The notes below the pieces were generated by a model. That model was not told where the DNA came from, made no database searches, and saw nothing but the letters and a program-made list of their open reading frames with translations. From the NCBI RefSeq assembly GCF_014529535.1, contig NW_023503493.1, positions 12,928,001-12,992,000 on the forward strand: a stretch of DNA of 64,000 nt. Reading direction: 5' to 3'. This document shows positions 1 through 10,354 of this stretch, piece after piece (position 1 is the stretch's first letter; every line of letters starts with the position of its first letter). Source of the DNA: Bradysia coprophila (taxonomy: Eukaryota; Arthropoda; Insecta; Diptera; Sciaridae). The position numbers and the translations under genes were made by a program.

Positions 1-478
1 TGCACATACGGTCATAGAGCCGCGAAACAGCCTTACGAAAACGCCGGTGATAAAATTTCCGAAATCAGCATCCGGTTTGCCACTTGTAACCGGACCGCAA
101 CGACACACTCTGACATTACTCCGGTTGGAGGATCTATTGTGCTACGGCATAAATGGAACGTTGCAACCGTGTCCGTCAGCCCGAAATTTATGTCACCTGT
201 TGGTTGATTTTGCCAAAATGATCACATCGGCCAAACGAAACATCCTTGAGCAACGCGAATTATTTTACCGCACCACGATTGATGCGAACGGAGTGAAACG
301 GGAAGACGAGCTGACAAGAGCGCAGCAAAGATATGCCAGGAAACGGATTGTGGAAGGTACAACCTTTTCATCGCTACCGGGAAAATTAGATCATGCGACC
401 GTAGTTGCTTTTACAGTTGGCTCGCACATTGCCGGCGAGGCTAATCGCAATTCAATTTATAACGAAACCGACTTTTAG
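1..478 (+). CDS. 3' end of an unrecognised gene (partial)
   Basis: An open frame enters from the left edge (frame starting at base 2) and runs 158 codons to a TAG at 476-478. There is no reason to start it at the GTG at 47, because the frame is open all the way to the window edge. The composition is protein-like (charged and hydrophobic residues mixed, few AT-biased residue runs), unlike most frames in this window. Visible segments include LRLEDLLCYGINGT, a helical stretch LCHLLVDFAKMITSAKRN and a basic helix around QQRYARKRIVEG; the tail ends NETDF. There is no transmembrane segment or signal peptide in the visible part. A polyadenylation hexamer AATAAA lies at 562-567, about 85 bases after the stop. 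I do not recognise the family. It looks like the conserved C-terminus of a larger protein whose other exons lie to the left. Confidence 0.6.
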   Translation, partial: AHTVIEPRNSLTKTPVIKFPKSASGLPLVTGPQRHTLTLLRLEDLLCYGINGTLQPCPSARNLCHLLVDFAKMITSAKRNILEQRELFYRTTIDANGVKREDELTRAQQRYARKRIVEGTTFSSLPGKLDHATVVAFTVGSHIAGEANRNSIYNETDF

Positions 479-1119
479 TTTAGAACTGAAGTGTGTGCGG
501 GGGATTATAGACGGCTGATTGGTAGAGCTTGCCTTTCTAGATACAACGTGAAATGAGTCCGCAATAAAAACAGAGAATTAAATGAATGTCTATTGGATCA
601 ATATATTGTAACGCTTTCAATTGTATGAATTAAAACAAAACATTTTTAAGTCAACCAAATACGTACAAAGAGTTTGGTGCTTTCGCTGCTACGACTAGAT
701 GCCACTGCAAAATGACGAGGAAGTCCTAGTCCATAGAAGAGAAGCGCTATCGAGAGAAATAAAACGAATTTAGTGATCTATGATCACACTAATCGAGTGA
801 ATGGAACGTCTCAATTAAGTTTTCACAGAAAAAATATTTTCTCGTACAAAATACACTTTGGAAGCAATGACGACTCGTAGTAAGTAAGCAATTAACCGAT
901 ATTGGGATAAGGATTAGTTCAGGTGAGTTATTTTATTAAAACCAACCTAACTTCTTCTGTGCCTGTCTTCATTCAAAGCCATCAGGCAACACACTCTACT
1001 TTTGCATAAAGTGCGTAGCGTCAGGTCAAGCTAAACTTAAATTTTAAAACAGAGCTGCCACGGTTTAAAATGCCTCATATTTTAGGAATTTATGCGGCTT
1101 GATTTTAGGAGTTTTTTTT
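479..1119. other. 3' UTR and intergenic spacer
   Basis: AATAAA at 562-567 probably ends the upstream transcript. I see no gene or repeat in the remainder, which is AT-rich with stops in all frames. Confidence 0.4.
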
Positions 1120-2163
1120 AGACCCGTACGAAGTACTGGGGTCTTATAGGTTTACGCATACGTTTGTAACACGTCGAATTGGACTCCCTGAGTAAGGGGA
1201 AACCTATTGTGGTTGTCTAGAGATGCCAAATCCGCGAGAAAAAAAAAAGTCCGTCTGTCTGTCCGTCTGTCTGTCCGTCTGTCTGTCTGCACGATAACTT
1301 GAGTAAAACGCATCCGATTTAGAAAATTCTTTTTTTTCCCGTTTGGTAATGTCAAAAGACAGGCTAAGTTCGAAGATGAGTGATTTTGGATCGACCCCTC
1401 CCGAGCTGTGGCCCAATAAGTGCTTTACGGTTTTTCGAAGATATCTCCGGACATTTAAACGTTAAACTTGTAAGTGATACGTCAAATAAAAGGTATTTAC
1501 AATACCGATCGACAAAAAAAAAGTTTATGGAAATCGGATGACCGACTCGTGAGTTAGACCCCTTGGTGTGGAACAGGCACAGGGCGGCAAGCAGTTTTTG
1601 CTTGTAGGTCGGCCACATTTGAACATATTTCGTCTGTTTTAGCTTTATTAGATAGGTATTGACCGTACCAATCAGGGAATTTTTTTTTTTATGAAATTAT
1701 GTTCTCCGGAGCGTGAGCTAGGTCTCTTGGAGTGAGCTCTTATCTGGCTACTCGGAAGTACAGTGAACGTGGTGTATTTTGACAATATCTCGAGTAAATT
1801 TTGACCGAATTTCATGAATTTTTTTTTGTTTGAAAGGTATTAACGAATGTAAAGCGTCGGTACTATTTCCGGTCTCTTAACAAAATGGCTGCTGGCGGCC
1901 ATATTGGATTTTATTAAAAGTGATATATCTTGGGAAAAATGGTACTTAGAGAGTTTCTGTTAACATGGAAATAATTTGTTATGTGTGTGGGGTGCTTCAG
2001 GCATTCCATATATGGACATCTATATATACCTATACACAGCTATATTGAGCTATATACAGGCAGATAGAGTTATATAATAGCATATTCATCTGTGAAATGT
2101 TTATTTATAGGTAAATATAGCTGTTTAAATAGGAATTTATGAAAGGTGACTTCGTACGGGGCT
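1120..2163. mobile_element. Non-autonomous inverted-repeat element, copy A
   Basis: The left end at 1120 carries CCCGTACGAAGTACTGGGG and the right end at 2151-2163 carries TTCGTACGGGGCT, its inverted complement. After the left end the sequence GTTTGTAACACGTCGAATTGG matches the start of the element at 8116. A tract of TCCG/TCTG units sits at about 1250-1290, as in the other copy. Immediately beyond the right end is a short hairpin, ATTGCCTCCGGCAAT. No transposase frame is present. The frames across the tetranucleotide tract are artefacts of that repeat. It belongs to the same family as 8116-9523 but lacks that copy's large tandem array. Confidence 0.65.
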
Positions 2164-2174
2164 GTCTATATTGC

Positions 2175-3390
2175 CTCCGGCAATTTATTTGTGTATGATA
2201 ACAAGGCAAAGAGTGGATAATGTAAGTAAAACAAATGAAGAGTTTCACATTAAAGGCTTTTGATACGAATAGGTGTTTCGTACGGGTCGGCGTTAGCTAT
2301 GTTTTTATTGGTAATTCAAGGAGGATTTTAGGAGATTCTGGTTTGGTTTCGGAAATGTTTTAAATATTATTTCGAGTATGGAACTCTGAATAACATTTAC
2401 AATTGTGAGAGCATTTAAAAATGAAATTTTAAAATGTAAAGAGTTAAGCAATACCTCTACTCTGCAGAGGACAAATTTTATGAGGATTGTTGACAGCAAT
2501 TATTTTTTAAGTTTCGAGTTCCATTTTAGCAGTTTTAACAGCTTTAAGGATGATATTTTAGGATTGTAAGGAGTTGTAGGAGTTGTGTGTCAGAGGTGTT
2601 TGATCTGGTTATTATATCAAGGTTGCAGGAAAACTTAGGTTGAAAACATTACATCGCAAGTTGTAATGTTAACCAAAGTATATAAAACTACTCACCTCCA
2701 TGGAACCTAAGAATCTTAGGTCCTAAGTTTAGGGGGAATTTCAGTGCAGTGCTCAATCGATTTTTTGTTGCGTTAAGATACTTTTCCAACAATTAAGCAA
2801 GAATTCGCACCAATAACTTCGAAAATTCCAATTTGTCTTTCAATTTAATTGTTACGTAATGTTGACTGTATTTGTGGTACACACAAACTCTGCCATGGGT
2901 GAAAATAGGTTCAGGTCAACCTGATCTGTTACAACTTTGAGTTAAAATTGCCGGCAAAATAAATGGAAACTTTTGCATGCTATTCGTATTCGAAAGAATA
3001 GAAAACACAAAAGACAATTGCATCGAACCCGAGACGGGGAAGGGTTTATACTTGATTAAAAATCGATAAAGAGCAGAACTTATCGTACAACGAAATCTTT
3101 TAACTTAAAAATAGAATTGTGAAATGGAAGAACATTCCTTTCGTATCCTCTTCATTTCCCTCGAAACAGTACACAAAACAGGTAGGCAACTTATGTTCAA
3201 AAGTAGAATGTTCCATTTACGTGAGTGTCTAAAATAAACCGTCCACGACGTATGCGTATACAACTTTATGCTGAGGGCCTAAAGGCATGAAAATGACTAA
3301 TACAACCGACTGACTGTTATTTTCTCCATATCATAGATGCCACCTACCGATTTACTAGACAACCTTTTATAGAGTCTTAACAGTGTTTCA
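2175..3390. other. Gene-free AT-rich spacer
   Basis: No credible coding frame. AGGAGGATTTTAGGAGATT at 2320-2338 resembles the inner ends of the element at 60776-62014, so a worn fragment of that family may be present. A short palindromic stretch around 2705-2730 (CCTAAGAATCTTAGG) is the only other structure. Confidence 0.35.
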
Positions 3391-3393
3391 GGG

Positions 3394-3817
3394 GCGCACT
3401 TCATTTATGAGTGATACTCCAAACAGGGTACTGAAACTTGAAAGTGTGTCACACAACTGTAAAACACTGTAAAAAAACATTTCATACAAAAAAGTACTAT
3501 ATTTGACAGCTGTCGATTATGAGCACTTTTGCTTGAAGTGCGTTGGATGTTTTCAAGAGTTTTTTCAGAATTAATTTCTTTAAAATTCTTATTCTCAAAA
3601 ATTCTTGAAAAATTTTCAGATTTTTTCGACAAAGTTCTTAGAAATAGACCAGGACCAACGCACTTCAAGCAAAATTGCTTCGAGTGACAGCTGCCAAATT
3701 GAATACTATTTTCTCTGAAAAAATTTTTCAGATTTTTTTACAGTGTCAAAATTGGTTCGATACAATGTCCCGTTTCAGTACTCTATTTAGAGTACTATTC
3801 ATGCTTGAAGTGCGTTG
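3394..3817. repeat. Dispersed CAACGCACTTCAAGCA repeat, uninterrupted copy
   Basis: TGCTTGAAGTGCGTTGG at 3530-3546 and its inverted copy CCAACGCACTTCAAGCA at 3655-3671 form a foldback. A further direct copy lies at 3801-3817. The segment 3425-3546, from GGGTACTGAAACTTG to TGAAGTGCGTTGG, is closely matched at 47274-47826, where it is split by an insertion. This copy therefore serves as the empty site. Confidence 0.7.
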
Positions 3818-3954
3818 CCCGGACTGCTATCTTACAAAAGGTTGTTAGGCCTAAACTGTTAGGTTAAATTAAATAAAAATCTAGCACAAAAGCACTCCCT
3901 ACTGACTAGCAGTGCTAGTACCGCTCGTTCGTAGTTTCATTGATTCCAAGTGGT

Positions 3955-5036
3955 TTAAAATTGCGATGTTCCAAAAGTACATAATGCAAAAATGATAAGA
4001 ATTGTTGCACAAATAGCCAAACTGCAACCAAAACATTTACTGGCAATATCCGCAAATGAAGTACTTTGCTTCATCGTCACTTTCTGGAAAAAAATTCAGC
4101 AAAATTGTCATAAATTTGCATCTTAATGGTGGATGTGAACGTAAAAAAATTGTGAATTTACAAAGGCAATCATCGCTGCCGTACACAGTAATTGTTCTTC
4201 GATAGTAATTTCGGTTCCGAGGTGAATCGTTCCAATGAATTTTTCCGAGCTGTAAACATCAGCATGTGGCATTTGTATGTTACATATTGGACTGGACATT
4301 GAATTGGAGCGGTATATCTGCTTGTAACAGAAAACCGTCAATCGATGAATGGATTCTAAGATATACTTACTGCAAATTCTCCAATTTTCAGCGATAGTAT
4401 GCACATTTGTGGGTGGGAACCATTGTGATTGATTCGAAGACTACCATTGTCGGTAACTTTTATAGTTCCAATGATCCCATTCGGTTGGCTTATTTCAAAT
4501 GCTTGTACATCCCGAGGTACGTACAGCTCCTATACGAAATACGGATTCATTGTTTTAATTTAGCATTTTGGCTGGTGATATTACCGTCACATTCGCTTCA
4601 TTTCTTTTGGTGATTGTCATCATTTCCGTTCCATTCACATTCCTCAGCTTTGTGTTAGAATGTCTGTCGACTTCACCTATAGCTTGAACACATCTATGTG
4701 AGTCACGGATCACAAAGGAATATCCTGTAAAATCAAGTGTGAGACAGAGTGCAATCGACAAAATATATGGTCCTGAGACTGAGAGTACCGAAATCGACAG
4801 AGTTATCATATTCGAAACTGAGCTTCGTGGCACCATTAAAAATACTTGAAGAGGGAAGGGGGACAGAGGCTAAAATTTCACTGTTTGAAGGCTGTTCGTC
4901 TTTAATATCGACAGTACATGTAGTTGTAGATGAAGCAACTTCGACTTCAATTGTCGATGCTGTTAAGTGAACTTAGTAAATGGACTATATTTGCACTAAT
5001 AAACTGAAGAACACGATACAAACCGGAAGACAACAT
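3955..5036 (-). CDS. Single-pass membrane protein, paralogue 1 (scramblase/LURP-like candidate)
   Basis: I assemble six exons on the minus strand: 5024-5036, 4789-4959, 4585-4724, 4371-4529, 4162-4317 and 3955-4083. All have GT-AG borders and matching phases, giving 255 residues from the ATG at 5036. Exon boundaries match those of the paralogue at 10355-11512, including a 13-base first exon and exact lengths of 171 and 159 bases for exons 2 and 4. In exon 3, 31 of the first 44 residues are identical to the paralogue. The body is beta-strand-like (YSFVIRDS, then a GEV turn, then NVNGTEM), followed by a conserved EEQLLCTAA segment and a hydrophobic helix ATILIIFAL in the last exon. Relative to the paralogue, the last exon has two extra bases just after the helix, so its cytosolic tail is out of frame and stops after SQF. 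The strand pattern and C-terminal helix suggest a tubby-like (scramblase or LURP) fold; that is inference only. Confidence 0.7.
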
Positions 5037-5420
5037 TGCGTTCTCACACTTAAAATGTATTTGCGATCACTTACTGAATGGATTTGATGATCTTAAATAA
5101 TGTGTTGCTTGGTACATTATTTTTGGGTGTATCTGGCAGGGCCGGACTGGTTGTCGAACGGAAAATTTTGGGCGATATTCGGAAGAGAATTTATAAAAAC
5201 TATTTAGCCCGGCCCAATGTACAAAAGCAAACGGCACATCGCCCGATCGGTCCCTGGGCACAGTTCGCCTGGTATATGTGATCGGATGAGCCGTGCTATT
5301 TCATTCATAAAAAAGCTATTTATATAGTCGAACGTTATTCACGTCTGATAAAATAAACCAACCAATTCCGTTGCTCTTCTGATTTATTTCTTTTTCTTCT
5401 TCAATTCGATCAATGTTTAT
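5037..5420 (-). promoter_or_regulatory. Upstream region of paralogue 1, duplicated at paralogue 2
   Basis: Sequence upstream of the ATG at 5036 resembles that upstream of the ATG at 11512. Examples are GCTATTTCATTC at 5294 against GCTACTTTATTC at 11641, followed in both by a CT-rich tract ending TTTCTTCTT-like. The duplication that made the gene pair therefore carried its 5' flank. No TATA box or start site can be pinned down. CAGGGCCGGACTGG at 5137-5150 looks like one end of the hAT-type MITE at 51809, and the matching right end is absent. Confidence 0.4.
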
Positions 5421-5425
5421 TTTGA

Positions 5426-5782
5426 ATGAAAACCTGCAGCTTAGCTCATCGATTTTTTCTCACTATAATAGCCAGTCATAAAGTGTATCTGAATGTCTAT
5501 TGTTGGCATAGCACTCTAGCCCCAAGTACAAAAGGTCAGATTTTAGATGACTTCTATAACAGCACTGCTTCTAGCGTAAACACAGAGGCTGATCACAATG
5601 GGCATCGCGTTTCTTTTGTGAAAAAAGATGACTCGTTTTCGTTGTATGAGTTAAAACATACAATACAAACAATCCTAAGATATGCTCTTTTCACTAAAGC
5701 CTTTGAATCTTTGACGCTTGTCAATTCAGTGTTCATGCTAGGAACAGTGCTATGCTCCCATATATACGAAAGTAACGCATAG
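5426..5782 (+). CDS. Hypothetical 118-residue frame
   Basis: An open frame of 118 codons from ATG 5426 to TAG 5780-5782. It is longer than chance would favour in such AT-rich DNA. The residues are mixed, with a hydrophobic patch near the C-terminus (SVFMLGTVLCSHI), but no signal peptide, cysteine pattern or domain that I recognise. No clear promoter precedes it and no relative is seen elsewhere in the window. It may be a remnant exon or a chance frame. Confidence 0.2.
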   Translation: MKTCSLAHRFFLTIIASHKVYLNVYCWHSTLAPSTKGQILDDFYNSTASSVNTEADHNGHRVSFVKKDDSFSLYELKHTIQTILRYALFTKAFESLTLVNSVFMLGTVLCSHIYESNA

Positions 5783-6069
5783 TATACTATGATTACCGTA
5801 GGAGTATACCTCCAACTATTTCTAGGTTAGTGTTTAGAAGCTATAGTGCTATGCTGTTGGTCATGTTGTCGAAAATATAATTTTAATTTAACTTCGATCC
5901 AAAATATTTTTTGCAAAAATTATTCAACTACATTTCCAGCACCCTAATTTATAAATTATAAAGTGATTAGTTTGAATTTTGATTCGCGACATATCGAAGC
6001 GTTTTTCTATTGATAAGGTAAAAGAATAGTAGACGATAAAAAATGACTGCCGTAGTACCGTTCCAGATG

Positions 6070-6365
6070 CTGTTCCAGCTGTAGAGCCCTCAGAAAGAAG
6101 GAAAAAATCTGCATTTTGGCACCAACTTTTTTCCAGGACATCTGTGGGATTGCAGCACAAAAGTACATCATTCATTTATATGTGCAACGATAGTGGGTGA
6201 GGCCAGCTACAACACCTCATACTCAGTTCCGTGGAACAACGAAGCTGCAGAGAATCCGGACTCTCCGAACATTCACTATATCTTTAGTCATAACTCTCGT
6301 GGATGTACTCGCACCAAGCAGTGCGTATACTCTACCTGTAGGTCTTTCCAAGGCCGACATTCGTA
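6070..6365. repeat. Dispersed repeat shared with 31255-31465, partly inverted
   Basis: TGTTCCAGCTGTAGAGCC and the following GAAAGAAGG...AAATCTGCA at 6070-6118 match 31400-31455 in the same orientation. The next part, GGACTCTCCGAAC through CATAACTCTCGTGGATGTAC to GCGTATACTC (6257-6335), matches 31292-31365 in the opposite orientation. The copies therefore differ by an internal inversion. There is no coding capacity of its own. Confidence 0.6.
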
Positions 6366-6782
6366 TAAGATTACAACAATTTAAAATATTTTTTTCTTGA
6401 GTTCTTGCCGAAAAACTGTTTTCGGTACCCTCTGACATGTCTTTACTTTTGAGCTCTTTTCACAGAAAACAATTTTTTTTTAGAAAAAGTGTAAGATAGG
6501 TGTTTCCTAGAATTGAAAGACGAATCCAACGAGCTTTCACTCATTAAAATCGGAGACCGCTTGTTCCCAAAGTTAAAAAAATCGCCTCCACGACTCAATA
6601 ATCCCAAATTCTCATTCTTGTTTCCAATTCTGCACTTTTGTCAAGCTTACAGATATCTTAGAATTATCGTCTGTTGGCATTGTATTAAGAAACTCAAATA
6701 CAAATTAATGAACTCAGACCTACTTCAGTTGTTCTGTATCTGTCACAGACATTTATTGTCCAGTCTATAGACAGACTTTTAT

Positions 6783-7845
6783 TCAAATTTTTTTCAGAAA
6801 TGCAATGATCTCATCATCTTGAGATTGAGGACTGGCAACCTTTCCAACGATATCAGCTTGTTCTTCAGCTGTTAAAGTACCTTCACGATGACGCCACTTC
6901 TTGCCCATAAGTGCCTTGAAGTCGCCAACTGTTAGATCTTTCACTGCCTCGAAATTGAAAGCTAACACTTCGTCAGGACGTACTTTTGGATTCAATTTGA
7001 CGTCAAGATCTAGACAATTCGTATAAAAATTTCGTTAGTGCCATTCTTACCAAAAACTGTAACGTTAGCATCGCTATACCTGGAGCAACAAAGAAGACCG
7101 CAGCGTTTCGTCGAGAAGCGAAAACTTCTCTTCCATCAGTTCGTGTTGTCACAACTCTATGTAACGGGGCTTTGATTATTCCGTTGGAAAGAATAGCGGC
7201 CGACCAGCCCCATAAAAACACCACGCCAACAGTCGGTGGAATAGGAAGCCATGATCCGTTGCTGAAAACCTCCAGTCCACCAACAGAGCCGTCCTGGAAG
7301 ATCAGTGTGAACGTGCCATAGTCTCGATGCTCTCCGCAGCGACGACTCTTGCTATGCACCGGATAATAATCGACTAAACGATAATTGTAATTCATCTGCT
7401 GATGAATATTCATGTCACTTCCATTGTTGATTGCCGTCTCAGCCAGTCGGATAAGACGTGGTATGATTTTGTCTTGTACGTTACTGTAAAATGTCAATAT
7501 GTCACGGAAATCGTCTCCCAGATCGTGTACAAGTTCTGTATCATTTTCAACAATGGCTCGTAGCCGAGCTGGACTTAAGTCAAACGGAACCTTTTGGTCC
7601 ACATTTTGTAGCGATTTTTGCGAAACATCCTTGAAAATTCCGCGAGCTGGATACACGTCATTCAGACGCTGAGACAATTGGGGATCGCCATATATTTTAC
7701 GAAAAGTGTTTTTGATCGATTGCATTGGTGCTTCTAGCCCAACATCTTCGAATAAACAGATTCCTTCATCGAGCTCTACGAGCTGTTTACACAACATACT
7801 ATCTTGGGTGCACCAAGACAGTTTTTCCGGACATTTGTGCACCAT
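6783..7845 (-). CDS. 2-oxoglutarate/Fe(II)-dependent dioxygenase, one frameshift
   Basis: The protein belongs to the isopenicillin-N-synthase-like 2OG-Fe(II) oxygenases, cytosolic enzymes that use iron, oxygen and 2-oxoglutarate. Exon 1 (7051-7845) contains an N-terminal segment with FEDVG, then the metal-binding H-x-D in GEHRDYGTFTLIFQD, the distal histidine in APLHRVV, and RRN in place of the usual R-x-S that holds 2-oxoglutarate. Exon 2 (6783-7009) supplies a C-terminal extension rich in charged residues that ends FLKKI. The intron between them (7010-7050, 41 bp) is GTAAGA...TCTAG. Reading into exon 2 requires moving frame once near 7073-7082: one base is missing after FFVAPG, and the following codons read YSDANVTVF before the splice. 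With that base the product would be 340 residues, normal for the family. I chose ATG 7845; a TTG lies two codons upstream and a stop follows, so a further 5' exon is possible. AATAAA overlaps the stop codon. Substrate unknown. Confidence 0.75.
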
Positions 7846-8115
7846 TTCCAAATCAAATTCAATATTTTCTTCACTTCAAAAAACGTTCAGCGAAAAAATC
7901 GATTTGACACGTTGCTTCTTTGCTCTCTTCGCCAAAATCACAGCCGATTAGGCTGCTAACGTTAACCTGAAGTTGTTGCACTTTCACACCGTTATTGCGC
8001 TGAAAATTTGAAATGAATGGAGAGAACGGATGGACTCACGTAGTGTGACTCACGGTTTCAGAACCTTGGTGTGACTGTAGTTCTTCGATGAAGTGAGTGG
8101 AGAGTATTGATTTTT
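7846..8115. other. 5' flank of the oxygenase gene
   Basis: No coding frame or repeat is evident. A possible extra 5' exon for the minus-strand oxygenase could lie here, but I cannot identify one. Confidence 0.3.
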
Positions 8116-8243
8116 AGCCCCGTACGAAGTACTGGGGGCTTATAAGATTAATATGCCGTTTGTAACATGTCGAATTGGAAGCAGCCAGTAAGGGCAAAGC
8201 ATTTGGTTATGTTCATAGATGACAAATCCGCAATAAAAAAAAT

Positions 8244-8329
8244 GTCCGTCCGTCCGTCCGTCCGTCCGTCCGTCCGTCCGTCCGTCCGTCCGTCCGTCCG
8301 TCCGTCCGTCCGTCCGTCCGTCCGTCCGT
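8244..8329. repeat. TCCG tetranucleotide microsatellite
   Basis: About 21 uninterrupted copies of TCCG. In copy A of the same element the matching tract is shorter and interrupted with TCTG. Confidence 0.95.
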
Positions 8330-8469
8330 GACCCCTCTAGCTAGAGTAAATCACAACCTTTTTTCAAAATTCTTGTGATATATCAAATGAAAGGTATTGA
8401 CGAGTAGAACAAAGTTGCTGAACATTGTTTTTGGGTAAGATGCAATGTGGGCTTGTTGGGATGGCTCAA

Positions 8470-9440
8470 AGGTCGTTACTCGGCCCTAAGTGTTTTTTGC
8501 ACATAAATCGAGTAAATCTCATCCGATTTTGCTAGATTTAGTTTTTTATGAAAGGTAATTGAATACCGAAAAGAACGTGGGGAAAAAAGTTTCAAATTCG
8601 GGCCCTTGGACTAAGGTCGCTACTCGGCCCTAAGTCGTTTTTGCACATAAATCGAATAAATCTCATCCGATTTTGCTAGTTTTTGTTTCATTTGAGAGAT
8701 AATTGAATGCCGAATAGAATGATGGCAAAAAAAGTTTCAAATTTGGGTCCTTGGACTAAGGCCGCTACTCGGCCCTAAGGGTTTTTTGCACATAAATCGA
8801 GTAAATCTCATCCGATTTTGCTAGATTTAGTTTTTTATGAAAGGTAATTGAATACCGAAAAGAACGTTGCGAACAAAGTTTCAAATTTGGGCCCTTGGAC
8901 TAAGGCCGCTACTCGGCCCTAAGTAGTTTTTGCACATAAATCGAATAAATCTCATCCGATTTTGCTAGTTTTTGTTTCATTTGAGAGATAATTGAATGCC
9001 GAATAGAATGATGGCAAAAAAAGTTTCAAATTTGGGCCCTTGAAGGCCGCTACTCGGCCCTAAGTGTTTTTTGCACATAAATCGAGTAAATCTCATCCGA
9101 TTTTGCTAGATTTAGTTTTCTATGGAAGGTAATTGAATACCGAAAAGAACGTGGCTAAAAAAGTTTCAAATTTGGGCCCTTGGACTAAGGCCGCTACTCG
9201 ACCCTAAGTATTTTTTGCACATAAATCGAGTAAATCTCATCCGATTTTGCTAGATTTAGTTTTCTATGGAAGGTAATATAATACAGAAAAGAACGTGGCG
9301 AAAAAAGTTTCAAATTTGGGCCCTTGAACTAAGGCCGCTGCTCGGCCCTAAGTGTTTTTTGCACATAAATCGAGTATATTTCATCAGATTTTGCTACTTT
9401 TTGTTTCGTTTGACAGATAATTCAATACCGAAAGAAAATT
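8470..9440. repeat. Seven-copy 144-bp tandem array with alternating subtypes
   Basis: The anchor CGGCCCTAAG recurs at 8481, 8625, 8770, 8914, 9055, 9199 (as CGACCCTAAG) and 9343, a spacing of 141-145 bp. Units of type 1 contain GAGTAAATCTC...AGATTTAG. Units of type 2 contain GAATAAATCTC...AGTTTTTGTTTC. The order is 1-2-1-2-1-1-2-like, so the array grew partly by copying a two-unit block. Confidence 0.9.
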
Positions 9441-9523
9441 GATAAAAAAAAGTTGTAAATTCGGATTCCTAAAATTACATCGTAAACTTTTGTTTTATAC
9501 TTGAGAAGTACTTCGTACGGGCT

Positions 9524-10024
9524 TTTGTAATTGCGCTAAGCGCAATTTTAAAGATGAACGCTTACAGTTTACAATTTGCAAAAATAGACAATGATGTCAA
9601 GTACGCAATAAGGTTACGGAAGCATTTTGATATCGGACGAATAAGGGTTACGGGCTTATTAGGGCTATGGACGTATAATGGTTTCGGGCTAAATAGGTTT
9701 ACGGGTCGTACGGGGCTCAGTCGTAGCAAACGCTCCGACTGTTCTGATGCCTTGTTTGTTATGATTTATGCTGGAAAACTCATTTATGTTCAGTTGTTTT
9801 ATGTTCAGAATTTTTTAACAGAAGATCGCCCGTTTGTTTCATCCTTAAAATTTAGACGCAGTAACATTACAACATAGTTTATATGAGAAATTTTGACTAG
9901 TACGTCGAAGAGGCCTCTATTGAACACTCTAATCTCGTGCTTGGTTAGTCCAGGTACTTCAGGTTAGGTTCTCTGTGGATGATTTTTGACATTCCGACCT
10001 TAGATCCTAACTTTAATTTAGAAT
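9524..10024. other. Element flank, no gene
   Basis: An open frame from 9554 to 9877 crosses what is probably element-derived sequence (GGGCTATGGACG..., CGTACGGGGCT at 9707). I do not take it as a gene. Confidence 0.35.
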
Positions 10025-10139
10025 CATAGCACTGAACTGAACCAAGTACTAGAACGGAAAATCGACCCTCTTCTCATGTATAAAATTGCGACGCAGCAGC
10101 AGAGGAATATTCTGCTCTTGTGCTTGGTTCAGTGCTATG
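10025..10139. mobile_element. Small inverted-repeat element (MITE-like)
   Basis: CATAGCACTGAAC...CCAAGTACT at 10025-10050 and TGCTTGGTTCAGTGCTATG at 10121-10139 are inverted complements around a loop of about 70 bases. No target duplication is clear. Confidence 0.5.
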
Positions 10140-10354
10140 TGAGAATGAATATGAATCGAATAAAAGTAAAATTTTTAACATTCATAAAGGTCTTTATTTA
10201 CTTGCAAAAATAAGTTCTCTTCTTAGGAGTATAAGTGCTCGCATATTCCGAGACAAAAAGCGATAAGTACCTGGTCAGTTGTGCTGAAAACGTTTCTTCC
10301 TCGGGGCGTTGACACAACATTAAAAATTCAATAAATAATTGACAAACTTCCCCA

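Larger units (their letters stand above)
8116..9523. mobile_element. Non-autonomous inverted-repeat element, copy B, with internal arrays
   Basis: The ends are AGCCCCGTACGAAGTACT at 8116-8133 and AGTACTTCGTACGGGCT at 9507-9523. These are inverted complements with one base difference. The left interior matches copy A at 1120. Inside are a TCCG tract (8244-8329) and seven units of about 144 bp (8481-9440). Right after the element is a hairpin, AATTGCGCTAAGCGCAATT, analogous to the one after copy A. CGTACGGGGCT recurs at 9707-9717, so the true right border could lie about 190 bp further on. No transposase is encoded. Confidence 0.7.

Noticed and set aside
1152..1416. Minus-strand frames with TDRRTDRRT repeats
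   Set aside because: They are translations of the TCCG/TCTG tract inside a transposon, open only because of the repeat.
7058..7080. A 23-base intron to repair the oxygenase frame
   Set aside because: GTATAG...TTACAG would restore frame but is shorter than workable insect introns, and it would delete conserved-looking residues.
2151..9545. Helitron ends suggested by terminal hairpins
   Set aside because: The elements have inverted terminal repeats, which Helitrons lack, and no CTRR end is seen.
9554..9877. 107-codon + strand frame
   Set aside because: It overlaps sequence that appears to be the margin of the transposon at 8116-9523.
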